A stretch of DNA of 64,000 nt from CAJPQU01 sp052170475 (GTDB taxonomy: Bacteria; Bacillota; Negativicutes; Selenomonadales; Selenomonadaceae): assembly GCA_052170475.1 (NCBI GenBank), contig JBQNAL010000006.1, positions 62,001-126,000 on the forward strand, read 5' to 3'. Position numbers and translations under genes: made by a program. Shown here piece after piece: positions 23,825 to 32,627 of the stretch (positions are counted from its first letter, which is position 1; every line of letters starts with the position of its first letter). Under the pieces are notes generated by a model. That model was not told where the DNA came from. It saw only the letters and a list, made by a program, of their open reading frames with translations, and made no database searches.

Positions 23825-25948
23825 TTAGACTTGGAACTTGCTGACCTCGCTCCGCAGATCCATGGCGATGTTCGCGAGGCCTTCGCTCGCTTCCGCGATG
23901 TCCTTGAGGGAATTGGTCTGCGTATCCACGGACGCATTCCCCTCTTGGCTCGTGGCGGCATTTTCTTCCGCGATGGCGGAAAGCCCTTGCACCACTTCAG
24001 CGATGGCTTTGCTCTTCGTGATGATCTGCTCGGTGGACTGGTTCATCGTCACCATGACTTCTTCTGTCATATCCACCGCTTCAGTGATCTTATGGAATTT
24101 CCCTTGGGTACCCTCGACACTCGTCTTGGTTTCAGCGAAGAGCCGTTTCGAGACTTCCATGGTATCGACAGCTTCCTGCGCCTTCGTTTTGAGTCCGACG
24201 ATGACCTCGCTGATCTCATCGGTAAAGCTCTTCGACTGCTCAGCGAGCTTCCGAATCTCTTCCGCCACGACGGCGAAGCCGCGTCCGGCGTCACCCGCCC
24301 GAGCCGCCTCGATGGCGGCATTCAGCGCCAAGAGGTTCGTCTGCGCGGAAATGGACTGGATCATCTGGCTCGCCTGCTCGATGTGCTCGGCACTCTGGTT
24401 CGTTTCCTCGACGACGCGCGCCACATTCTCCGTCGCCTGTGCCGTCTCTTCGGACTTCTTCACCAATTCGTTGAGCAGATCGGCGCCTTCATCCTTCTCA
24501 CGCCGGATGTTGTCCGTCGCCTCGTTGATCTTCTTCAAGATCGCCTTGTTCTCATCCATCATATCCATGATTTCGGTGAGATGCCCGGACGCTTCTTGCG
24601 TATCCTGTGCTTGGCTCGTCGCCCCCTCGGCGATGTTATGGATGGCGGCTGCGACATTTTGCGCGGAATCAGCCGTGGACTGCGCCGTAGCGGTCAGTTC
24701 CTCACTGGTGGCGGCCACGGACTGCGACGAATTGTCAATGCGGCTCACGATGTCACGGAGATTGCCTTCCATCCTGGCGATGCTTCGGGAGATGATACCA
24801 ATCTCATCGCCTCGTGCGCAGAGCACCTTCGCCTTTTCCCCTTCGGTACGAATATCCAATTTCGACAAGCGTTGGATGACGGCGGTGATCGCGCCTAAGG
24901 GTTCGATCACCCGGGCACGGATGAAGAGGGACAGCGCCACGATTAAGAGAAGACCGCAGACGACGGCAATCCCTACGGACGCATAGATCGCTTTTCTGGC
25001 CTCTGCCGTGAAGAGCGCTTTATTCGTCGCCGAAACGATCATCCATTCAGCGCTGACGCCCTCTAAGTGCATGGGATAGAAGCTGTAAACCGTATCTGCC
25101 CCCGTGGTGGGAGACTTCCGCGTGAGATTCGTGACCGTATTTTCATCAAAGGATTCCGCAATCTCCGCATCCGTCATCGGGAAGAAGTCGTAAAACCGCT
25201 TCATGACGAGGTCTTTGTTCAGGCCGTGGGCAAGAAAAGAGCCGCTTTTCGTATAGCCTGCGAAAAACGTATCCGGATTGCTCATTTTCTCCAAGGACTG
25301 CTGCAGATCTTGTAAGTCTAAGTCCGCCACCGCAACGCCGACGAATTGCCCACTCTGCTCTAACGGCATCGCGTAGCGCACCACTAAGTGCCCGCCGGGG
25401 GTGATGTAAGGCTCCGTCAAAAGCGGCTGCCGTTTGCTCTTGACCTCGGTGTACCAGTCGTTCTTTCCGTCGTTATGGAGGACGATGGGCTTACCGTCCG
25501 TACCGACGTAGACGCTCACCCGGCCAGTGGCATCGTTATAGCGCTGCCCTTTGAGCTGGACGTCCTTCCCGTCATACACCATCGGTTCTAACGAGATCCC
25601 GATCCCACGAAACCCCGTGCTGTCCTTCATCTCTTTTTGGAGAATGGAAACGAGCTGATCGCGATCCCGGCTTGCAGCGGCACGGGCAAATTGATCCGAT
25701 ACCTCTTGTTTTACGCGCGTCGTGATTCTGACAGCGCGGGTATAGCGCTGCTCCATCCTGGTGGCGATCTGCTTATTTTCCAGCTGTCTTTCTCGGTTGC
25801 CGGCATCTACCAGCGCATTGAACGTCATGTAGGCGACAAAGCCAACGAGGATCGCCACCATCACCGTCACACCAACGGCAACCACTGCGTTGACCTGAAA
25901 ACCGATGCCTCTTCCCTGTCGTTCTTTCAGTACATCCTGTGTATTCAT
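23825..25948 (-). CDS. Methyl-accepting chemotaxis protein with extracytoplasmic double Cache domain
   Basis: 707 aa. N-terminal membrane helix (~21-48), a periplasmic/extracytoplasmic dCache_1-type ligand-binding region (~50-325) with 'GFRGIGISLEPMVYDGKD', 'NDWYTEVKSKRQPLLTEPYI' and 'MPLEQSGQFVGVAVADLDLQDLQ', a second membrane helix (~333-355), HAMP, and a full signalling domain with the tip 'NLLALNAAIEAARAGDAGRGF'. Cache domains of this type bind small molecules such as amino acids; the residues needed to name a ligand could not be verified. Starts with ATG after SD GAGGAGG, and has its own promoter. Confidence 0.93.
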   Translation of the reverse strand: MNTQDVLKERQGRGIGFQVNAVVAVGVTVMVAILVGFVAYMTFNALVDAGNRERQLENKQIATRMEQRYTRAVRITTRVKQEVSDQFARAAASRDRDQLVSILQKEMKDSTGFRGIGISLEPMVYDGKDVQLKGQRYNDATGRVSVYVGTDGKPIVLHNDGKNDWYTEVKSKRQPLLTEPYITPGGHLVVRYAMPLEQSGQFVGVAVADLDLQDLQQSLEKMSNPDTFFAGYTKSGSFLAHGLNKDLVMKRFYDFFPMTDAEIAESFDENTVTNLTRKSPTTGADTVYSFYPMHLEGVSAEWMIVSATNKALFTAEARKAIYASVGIAVVCGLLLIVALSLFIRARVIEPLGAITAVIQRLSKLDIRTEGEKAKVLCARGDEIGIISRSIARMEGNLRDIVSRIDNSSQSVAATSEELTATAQSTADSAQNVAAAIHNIAEGATSQAQDTQEASGHLTEIMDMMDENKAILKKINEATDNIRREKDEGADLLNELVKKSEETAQATENVARVVEETNQSAEHIEQASQMIQSISAQTNLLALNAAIEAARAGDAGRGFAVVAEEIRKLAEQSKSFTDEISEVIVGLKTKAQEAVDTMEVSKRLFAETKTSVEGTQGKFHKITEAVDMTEEVMVTMNQSTEQIITKSKAIAEVVQGLSAIAEENAATSQEGNASVDTQTNSLKDIAEASEGLANIAMDLRSEVSKFQV

Positions 25949-26064
25949 GATTTTTCCTCCTCGATCGGTGTCTCAATGCGTCCAGGCAGTCTACCCCGCA
26001 AGGCACGCACTGCCCACGTCTCTCCTCCTGCCGCATTACAATATGACACCCTTTGACGACACTC

Positions 26065-26092
26065 ATTATAAACCTTTAGTAGATTTTTGCAA
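26065..26092 (-). promoter_or_regulatory. Promoter of the Cache chemoreceptor
   Basis: Minus strand: -35 TTGCAA (26092-26087), 16-base spacer, -10 TATAAT (26070-26065), 117 bases upstream of the ATG. The surrounding region (26050-26160) is strongly AT-rich and otherwise empty. Confidence 0.6.
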
Positions 26093-26178
26093 CAATATTT
26101 TTAATATATTTTTAGTACAATAAGAAGTTGATAAATTCAACCTCTATTTGTATTTCCTCACTATTCCTCACACAGCAC

Positions 26179-26213
26179 AAAAAAACTGCCGCATGTGCAG
26201 AGACATGCGGCAG
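26179..26213 (-). terminator. Terminator of the HD-GYP gene
   Basis: Minus strand: stem 26213-26203 (CTGCCGCATGT) with 26196-26186 (11 bp, perfect), followed by TTTTTTT. Confidence 0.92.
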
Positions 26214-26226
26214 AAGGCTGCGAAGG

Positions 26227-27369
26227 TCAGTTAGTGAGGAGTTCCTCATAGGTGAGAAGTGCCGTGATTTTTATGCCTGCTTTCGTCGCCACATCCCAAA
26301 ATTCCCCCTTTTCCGTTTCCACAATGGGAAGCGCGCTGGTACGGCTTTGATCGATGTAGATGATCTTCGCCTTCGTTCCATCGGAGAGACGAACCCAGCT
26401 CCCGATCAATCCCTGGCACACTTTTTTCACGAAGAGAACGCCGTACTCCGCGTCTAACTTATCCTCCATCATCTCTGTCAAGAGCGCGTCGAAGGCGTCA
26501 AAGGGCGACCAGCGGTGGGCGTAGGATCGGTTGGATGCCATGGCGTCATAAGCGTCAATGACGCCGAGAATCCGACCAAAGACGCTAATCTTCTCTTTTT
26601 TCAGCTTGTGCGGATAGCCTGTACCATCACAGCGCTCGTGGTGCTGGCGCACGCCGTCCACAAGTTCCTGCTCTCCCTGCCAGCCGCTCTGACAGAGGAT
26701 CTCGTAGCCCTTTTCCGGGTGTTGGTTGATGATCAGCCATTCCTGTTCCGTCAGCGTCCCTTTTTTGTCTAAGAGATCCAAGGGCATGTAAAGTTTTCCG
26801 ATGTCGTGGAAAAGCCCCGCTAAAAGGAGCCGCTGCCGCCGCGCCGATGGCCACCTGAGCCAGCGCCCCATCAACCCCGCTAAGACCGCTACATGAACAC
26901 TGTGGTGGAGGAGATAATGCTCATCGTCCCGCTGCATGTTGTGAAGCTGCGTGACGGCTCGCGCACCGTCACAAAGCTGGTTGAGATGACCTTCGGCGAT
27001 GAATTGGCCGATGGCATCAAAGTCCATAGAAGCCTTGTTTCGCTGGTCTGAAAAGAGCTGGTTCGTCTCGAGGAGCACTGTATTGTAAAGTTTCATATAC
27101 TCGGGATCGATGAGCATGTCTTCCCGAGGATCCGGTGGGGCGCCCGACGGAAAAGCGTCCGCTACGGCCGCAGCCAAAGCGTGCTTTTCTTCCGGCATTC
27201 GGATGGACACCATGAGATACCCGTCCGAAAATCTTTCCTGCAGCATTTGGATCAAGCTTGGGGTCAAAACCACCCCAGCGTCCAAGAGGGTTTGGTTATC
27301 ATCGTCAAAGATGCCCTGATCTAAGATCATACCCGGCTGTAAATTCGCTAACTCATATCGCTCCGCCAT
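26227..27369 (-). CDS. HD-GYP domain cyclic-di-GMP phosphodiesterase-like protein
   Basis: 380 aa from ATG 27369, 7 bases after SD GGAGG; an upstream GTG (27384) contains the SD itself and is unlikely. Residues ~1-110 form a short N-terminal domain (PGMILDQGIFDDDNQTLLDAGVVLT) as in many HD-GYP proteins. Residues ~145-320 carry the HD-GYP metal site: 'LAGLFHDIGKLYMP', 'HPEKGYEIL', 'RQHHERCDGTGYPHKL', 'VIDAYDAMASNRSYAHR'. The first HD ligand region 'HHSVHVAVLAG' is present too. The hydrolase opens c-di-GMP and thus lowers biofilm or raises motility signals. Placed beside chemoreceptors, it fits a motility context. Confidence 0.9.
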   Translation of the reverse strand: MAERYELANLQPGMILDQGIFDDDNQTLLDAGVVLTPSLIQMLQERFSDGYLMVSIRMPEEKHALAAAVADAFPSGAPPDPREDMLIDPEYMKLYNTVLLETNQLFSDQRNKASMDFDAIGQFIAEGHLNQLCDGARAVTQLHNMQRDDEHYLLHHSVHVAVLAGLMGRWLRWPSARRQRLLLAGLFHDIGKLYMPLDLLDKKGTLTEQEWLIINQHPEKGYEILCQSGWQGEQELVDGVRQHHERCDGTGYPHKLKKEKISVFGRILGVIDAYDAMASNRSYAHRWSPFDAFDALLTEMMEDKLDAEYGVLFVKKVCQGLIGSWVRLSDGTKAKIIYIDQSRTSALPIVETEKGEFWDVATKAGIKITALLTYEELLTN

Positions 27370-27494
27370 TCCCGTTTCCTCCACCTTTCGTCTTAGCTTT
27401 TATATACGATCCGTCAAATTCTATTTCGATGTTATATTCGCTGTTCATTCGATAAATCCTCTTGTATGCGGAGAAGAAAAGAGCCTTCTAGGGA

Positions 27495-27534
27495 AAAGAA
27501 AACAGCCGAAAGGGAAATTTGTCCGTCTTTCGGC
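27495..27534 (-). terminator. Terminator of the activase-like gene
   Basis: Minus strand: stem GCCGAAAG (27534-27527) with CTTTCGGC (27512-27505), followed by TGTTTTCTTTT. Confidence 0.78.
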
Positions 27535-27541
27535 CTAAATT

Positions 27542-30500
27542 TTACAGCGCTTTCGTCGCGTGCGACGACGCACCTTTTTCTTTTGCAACGGCAAGCATGA
27601 GTTTGAGGCGATTGGCTTGATTGACTTCACTGGTGCCGGCGTCGCAGTCAAGCGCGATGATATTGCTGTCCGGGTAGCGCTGCCGAAGTGCGTGCATGAC
27701 ACCCTTGCCGGTGATGTGGTTGGGGAGACAGCCAAAAGGTTGGAGGCAAACGATGTTGGGAATGCCGCTCTCGGAAAGTTCCATCATCTCGCCCGTCAAA
27801 AACCACCCCTCCCCCGCCATGTTGCCGAGGGACACCTCTTGCGCGGCCAATTTTGCCAATGCGCTAATATTCGCTGGCGGGGTGAAGCGACGGCTTTTTG
27901 CAAGCGCTTTTATCGCTGGACGGCGGAAAAACTCCATCATGGAAATCGAAATGTCGGCTTTGAGCTTATCCCAATAGCTGCCATCTAAAAGCCGATGCTT
28001 AACGATGGAGTCAAAGGCCATGTATTCCATGAAATTCAAAAGATCAGGCATGACCACTTCCGCGCCTTCAGCCGCCAAAAAGTTTTCCAACTGATTGTTG
28101 GCGACGGGATGGTACTTGACGAGGATCTCGCCCACGATCCCCACTTTCGGCTTCCAGATATCCTCATGCATCGGCAGCTCATCAAAGGCTTTCACCAATT
28201 CGCGGATGGTGCTTTGATAGCGAAAATAATTTCCGTGCCGTATCTCCTCCTGACAACGTGCCAACCATGTTTCATAGAGCTGTTCCGTCGAACCGGGGAC
28301 TTTTTCGTAGGGCTTGATCCGATTTTTTACCCGCATGAGAAGATCCCCGTAGACGATACTCTTCGTTATATCCGCAGAGCAGCTTTGGCTCATCGTAAAA
28401 GCGTCAGTCTCGCTCTCACGCCCCACGCAGGCGAAGACGGGCACCTGTCCATATCCGGCCTCTTTGAGTGCTGTTCGCATGAGATTCAGATAGTTCGTGG
28501 CACGGCAAGCACCACAGGTTTGAAAGAGCATGATGGCTGTGTGATCAGGATCGCATTGCCCGGATTCGATCACAGACAAGAGCTGCCCAATCACCACGAT
28601 GGCCGGATAGCACATGTCATTATGAATGTAGCGAAGCCCGAGGTCAATGGCGCTCTGATCAGGAAGATCCGGGATCACCAGCTGATAGCCATGCTTTCTA
28701 AAAGTGGTTTCCAACAGGCGAAAATGAATGGGCGCCATTTGCGGCGCTAAAATGGTATACGTGCGGCGGCAGTCTTCCGTAAAGCGGGGACGTTCTTCAA
28801 TCTCCGCCGAATGGTAAGGAAGCGGCTTTCGTCTGGCCAACGCTGCCAAGAGCGACCGCACACGAATGCGCGCCGCGCCCAAATTCGATACCTCATCCAA
28901 CTTGATCATGGTGTAGAGGCGATGGTGCTTCTCTAAAATGGCCTTGACTTGCCCCGTCGTGATGGCATCAAGCCCACAGCCAAAGGAGCTGAATTGGATC
29001 AAGGTGACGTTATCGTGGGCGGCGGCATAGCTGGCTGCGTGGTACAGGCGGGCGTGATAGCTCCACTGGTTGACGATGGAGAGCGTCTCTTCCTCTACCG
29101 GCTCATGGCACAGCATGTCCTCAGAAATCACCGGCAGCCCGTAAGACTGGATCATCTCCGGGATTCCGTGGTTGATTTCAGGATCCACGTGATAGGGGCG
29201 TCCCGCCAAGAGAATGGCGGTCAGATGTTCCCGCTCGACCCTCTCCAAAATTTTCTGCCCGTATTTTTGCACATCTTCTTTATAATGTTGCAACTCGATG
29301 TAAGCTGCTTCCACCGCCGCTTCGATTGCATTTCGCGCCAGATGTTCTCCTGCCAATTCTTCCACCAGCCGCTCCACTAAGCGCTTTGGATGGTGGATGG
29401 GCAGGAAGGGCTGAAGGAACGTGATGTCCTTTTCCCGCAGGATGTCCATATTGCCTCGAATATTTTCTGCGTATGACGCCACTACCGGGCAGTTATAATG
29501 ATTATCTGATGAATGGGCTTCGTCTGGTATGTTGTAGGGGAGACAGGGGTAGAAAATTTTCTTGATGCCCCGCCGAACGAGATCCATGATGTGACCGTGC
29601 GCTAATTTTGCCGGATAGCAAAGAGAGTCGGACGGCACGGTGGCCATTCCTTGAAAATACGTTTTCGCCGTGGTATCCCCCGACAGTACCACTTCATACC
29701 CCAACATCGTAAAGAAAGTGAACCAAAAAGGATAATCCTCGTACATGTTGAGGACGCGCGGGATCCCGATCTGACCACGGGACGGGTGCGCCAATGGTCG
29801 GTAGTAGCGAAACAGCCGCGCATACTTGTATTCGTAAATGTTCGGGATCTTGTTCTGTGGGCGCGCCTTACCAATGCCCCTCTCACAGCGATTGCCTGTG
29901 AAGTAGCGGCTCCCGTCAGAAAAGGTCGAGGCCGTGATGAGGCACTGATTGCCACAACCTTTGCAGTGGTAAGATTTTGTCGCCACGGAGAAGTCTGACA
30001 ACGCATCGGGAGAAAGGAGCGACGACCGCGCGCCTTTTCCTTCAAAAGCTAGGAGTGCCGCCCCGTAAGCGCCCATCAGTCCGGCAATATTTGGGCGAAT
30101 GACGTCGCGGCGAAGGAGCCGCTCCAGCGCCCGAAGAACCGCGTCATTGTAAAAGGTACCCCCCTGTACCACGATATGATCCCCTAAGGCGGAAACATCC
30201 CGCAGCTGCATGACTTTGAAGAGGGCGTTTTTTACGACAGAAAGGGCGATGCCTGCGGAAATATCGGCGACAGACGCCCCCTCTTTCTGCGCCTGTTTCA
30301 CCCGGGAATTCATGAATACGGTGCAGCGCGTCCCCAAATCGACCGGTTCTTTCGATTCTATCGCCTTGGCGGCGAAACTACTGGGCGTCATATGAAGCCC
30401 CTCGGCAAAATTTTGAATAAACGAGCCGCACCCCGCAGAACAGGCTTCATTTAAGGTGATGTTGCCGATATTGCCGTCTGCAACAAAAAAACACTTCATG

Positions 30501-31777
30501 TCCTGCCCGCCAATATCTAAGACAAAGGTGACGTCTGGGCAAAATTCCTGCGCGGCACGAAGATGGGCGAAGGTTTCCACTTCGCCCCCATCGGCGTGCA
30601 GCGCTGCCTTGACAATGCCCTCCCCATAGCCGGTGGTCATGGCGGCAGCCACATATTGTCCCGGCTGCATACGGGAATAGAAAACCTTCAGTTCCTCAAT
30701 GACAGAATTGAGCGGGGATCCGCCATTTTTTTCGTATGCTGTATAGAGAAGCTGCTTCTCTTTCCCGATCACCGCAAGTTTCGTCGTCGTCGATCCGGCG
30801 TCAATCCCTACATAGAGGGGGCCTCGGTAGGCAGATAAATCCCCCATGGGCACCTTCGCCCGATCATGCCTATCGCGAAAAGCCGCGTACTCGTCTTGAT
30901 CTGCGAAGAGAACGAAGGTGGAGGAACGTGTTTCGAGTGCCGCTTCCCGCTGCGCATGGTGCATACTCTCAGACAACAGGCTAAAATCCAAGATTTTTCT
31001 CTCTTCGGAAAGCGCCGCCCCCATCGCTACGAAGTAGCATCCGTCCTGAACGGGAACGATCTCCTCCGGCGTGAGCTTCAATGTCTCAATGAAACGCTTT
31101 CGCAGCGCGGACAAAAAGTAGAGCGGCCCACCCAAGAAGGCGATATGTCCGGCGATGGGGCGTCCCTGCGCCAAATTGCCGATCGTTTGGTTGACGACCG
31201 CTTGGAAGATGGAGAGCGCGATGTCCGCTTTCGTCACGCCGTCGTTAATGAGCGCCTGAATATCCGTCTTAGCGAACACGCCGCAGCGGGAGGCGATGGT
31301 GTAGATCTGTTTCCCTGTTTCCGCCAAGGCGTTCAGCCCCGGTGCATCGGTGGATAAAAGCGCCGCCATGTGGTCGATAAAGGAGCCAGTGCCTCCGGCG
31401 CAAATGCCATTCATGCGCTGCTCGGCAGCCTGACCAAAATAGGTGATCTTTGCGTCCTCCCCCCCCAACTCCACCGCGGTATCCGTCTCGGGAATCAAGG
31501 AGCGAACGGCGGAGGCACAGGCCACCACCTCCTGTACGAAGGGCAGCCCGACCCGCTGTGCCACCCCCATACCCGCCGACCCCGTGAGTGCAAAGGAAAA
31601 ACGCTGCTGGCCAACGATGGCGCGCAGCGCGACTAGATTCTCATGCAGCGCCCGACCGATTTCCGAAAAATGGCGCGCGTACGTCTTGTAGATGATCTCT
31701 TTCGCTTGGTTCAAGACCACAACTTTAATCGTCGTCGAACCAATATCTATCCCTACATTCAATACGGAAGCATCCAT
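27542..31777 (-). CDS. Giant 2-hydroxyacyl-CoA dehydratase activase-like protein (two BadF/BcrA ATPase domains + DUF2229 + HgdB-like part)
   Basis: 1,411 aa. Two ASKHA ATPase domains in tandem: ~1-270 (GIDIGSTTIKVVVL; ELGGEDAKITYFG; CAGGTGSFIDHMA; CGVFAKTDIQAL) and ~320-590 (GIDAGSTTTKLAVIG; DIGGQDMKCFF; CSAGCGSFIQNFA; CTVFMNSRVKQ). Both keep the cysteine pair (C in the AGGTGSF/AGCGSF loop and C before -VF) that bridges the [4Fe-4S] cluster of the HgdC activator. A zinc-like 'KGCGNQCLI' lies at ~620. A DUF2229 region (~650-880, MYEDYPFWFTFF, SLCYPAKLAHGH) and a C-terminal region like the dehydratase component (~1000-1400) follow. HgdC-type proteins drive ATP-dependent electron transfer for radical dehydrations. 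The large fused form has no proven function. Confidence 0.85.
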   Translation of the reverse strand: MDASVLNVGIDIGSTTIKVVVLNQAKEIIYKTYARHFSEIGRALHENLVALRAIVGQQRFSFALTGSAGMGVAQRVGLPFVQEVVACASAVRSLIPETDTAVELGGEDAKITYFGQAAEQRMNGICAGGTGSFIDHMAALLSTDAPGLNALAETGKQIYTIASRCGVFAKTDIQALINDGVTKADIALSIFQAVVNQTIGNLAQGRPIAGHIAFLGGPLYFLSALRKRFIETLKLTPEEIVPVQDGCYFVAMGAALSEERKILDFSLLSESMHHAQREAALETRSSTFVLFADQDEYAAFRDRHDRAKVPMGDLSAYRGPLYVGIDAGSTTTKLAVIGKEKQLLYTAYEKNGGSPLNSVIEELKVFYSRMQPGQYVAAAMTTGYGEGIVKAALHADGGEVETFAHLRAAQEFCPDVTFVLDIGGQDMKCFFVADGNIGNITLNEACSAGCGSFIQNFAEGLHMTPSSFAAKAIESKEPVDLGTRCTVFMNSRVKQAQKEGASVADISAGIALSVVKNALFKVMQLRDVSALGDHIVVQGGTFYNDAVLRALERLLRRDVIRPNIAGLMGAYGAALLAFEGKGARSSLLSPDALSDFSVATKSYHCKGCGNQCLITASTFSDGSRYFTGNRCERGIGKARPQNKIPNIYEYKYARLFRYYRPLAHPSRGQIGIPRVLNMYEDYPFWFTFFTMLGYEVVLSGDTTAKTYFQGMATVPSDSLCYPAKLAHGHIMDLVRRGIKKIFYPCLPYNIPDEAHSSDNHYNCPVVASYAENIRGNMDILREKDITFLQPFLPIHHPKRLVERLVEELAGEHLARNAIEAAVEAAYIELQHYKEDVQKYGQKILERVEREHLTAILLAGRPYHVDPEINHGIPEMIQSYGLPVISEDMLCHEPVEEETLSIVNQWSYHARLYHAASYAAAHDNVTLIQFSSFGCGLDAITTGQVKAILEKHHRLYTMIKLDEVSNLGAARIRVRSLLAALARRKPLPYHSAEIEERPRFTEDCRRTYTILAPQMAPIHFRLLETTFRKHGYQLVIPDLPDQSAIDLGLRYIHNDMCYPAIVVIGQLLSVIESGQCDPDHTAIMLFQTCGACRATNYLNLMRTALKEAGYGQVPVFACVGRESETDAFTMSQSCSADITKSIVYGDLLMRVKNRIKPYEKVPGSTEQLYETWLARCQEEIRHGNYFRYQSTIRELVKAFDELPMHEDIWKPKVGIVGEILVKYHPVANNQLENFLAAEGAEVVMPDLLNFMEYMAFDSIVKHRLLDGSYWDKLKADISISMMEFFRRPAIKALAKSRRFTPPANISALAKLAAQEVSLGNMAGEGWFLTGEMMELSESGIPNIVCLQPFGCLPNHITGKGVMHALRQRYPDSNIIALDCDAGTSEVNQANRLKLMLAVAKEKGASSHATKAL

Positions 31778-32000
31778 AGCTCTGCAATCTCCCTTGTATG
31801 TATAGGTATTCCTTTGGTAGATCTGTTATGCAAGAATGAAATCGTCCATTCTTTTCTTCCTTTTCCTCGTGAATTGTATCATAAAATCACCGATAGGGAA
31901 ACTTCTCCTGTGCCCATTCAGAAATTTTTGAGGTATGCGTAAACGCGAGCAGAGATTTTCCCCATAGCAAACCACTCGCCCATGGATCTGCGTTGTCCGA

Positions 32001-32627
32001 TTAAAAGAAACCGTTGAGGTAGGGATTATACTGTCTTTCCCTGCCGATTGTGGTGGATGGACCATGCCCCGCGTACACCACGGTGTCGTCTGGCAGCGCC
32101 ATGAGTTTTTCTTTGATGACGCCGATCAGCTGCGGCAAGGATCCGCCGGGAAAATCTGTGCGTCCGATGGAATCCGCAAAGAGCGTATCACCGCTAAAGA
32201 GGACGCCTTCCCCGGCGAAGCAAACGCCGCCCGGCGAGTGCCCGGGGGTATGCAGCACCTTGAGCGCCATCGCACCGACGCACAGGATGTCCCCTTCCTT
32301 TAGGTGATGTTCGGCTGGGCGGGATACGACGTTCCCCCCCATGAAGAGTGAGAGGTTCGCCCGCGGATCGGTGAGCATATGTTCATCCGCTGCATGAATG
32401 TAGAGAGGCGCCCCCGTGGCGTTCCGAACGGCGTCATTGGCAGCGATGTGGTCGCTGTGGCCATGGGTGTTCAGGATAGCTTCGACCGTGATATGTTCCT
32501 TGCGAATCGTATCTAAAATCGCGGGGGCATCGCCCCCAGGATCAATCACGATCCCTTTTCCTCCTTCATCGGAAAGAAGATAGCAATTCGCTGCCACGGG
32601 GCCAACCACTAAACTCTGGATCTTCAT
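32001..32627 (-). CDS. MBL-fold metallo-hydrolase (glyoxalase II-like)
   Basis: 208 aa. Metallo-beta-lactamase signature THxHxDH with His55, His57, Asp59, His60 (NTHGHSDHIAAND), then 'LHTPGHSPGG', 'GDTLFADSIGRTD' and 'AGHGPSTTIGRERQYNPYL'. The family includes hydroxyacylglutathione hydrolases, but in glutathione-poor Firmicutes the substrate is unknown. The start overlaps the rel stop (ATGA), a neighbour pair that is common in Firmicutes (rel, then an MBL protein). Function beyond hydrolase is not stated. Confidence 0.85.
   Translation of the reverse strand: MKIQSLVVGPVAANCYLLSDEGGKGIVIDPGGDAPAILDTIRKEHITVEAILNTHGHSDHIAANDAVRNATGAPLYIHAADEHMLTDPRANLSLFMGGNVVSRPAEHHLKEGDILCVGAMALKVLHTPGHSPGGVCFAGEGVLFSGDTLFADSIGRTDFPGGSLPQLIGVIKEKLMALPDDTVVYAGHGPSTTIGRERQYNPYLNGFF

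Noticed and set aside
23702..24986. Two long + strand ORFs opposite the Cache chemoreceptor
   Set aside because: Opposite-strand shadows; Ser/Ala- and Arg/His-rich, no family features.
23825..25948. Possible second H-NOX or heme-binding MCP
   Set aside because: Its sensory region is an extracytoplasmic Cache type with two flanking membrane helices and no H-NOX motif.
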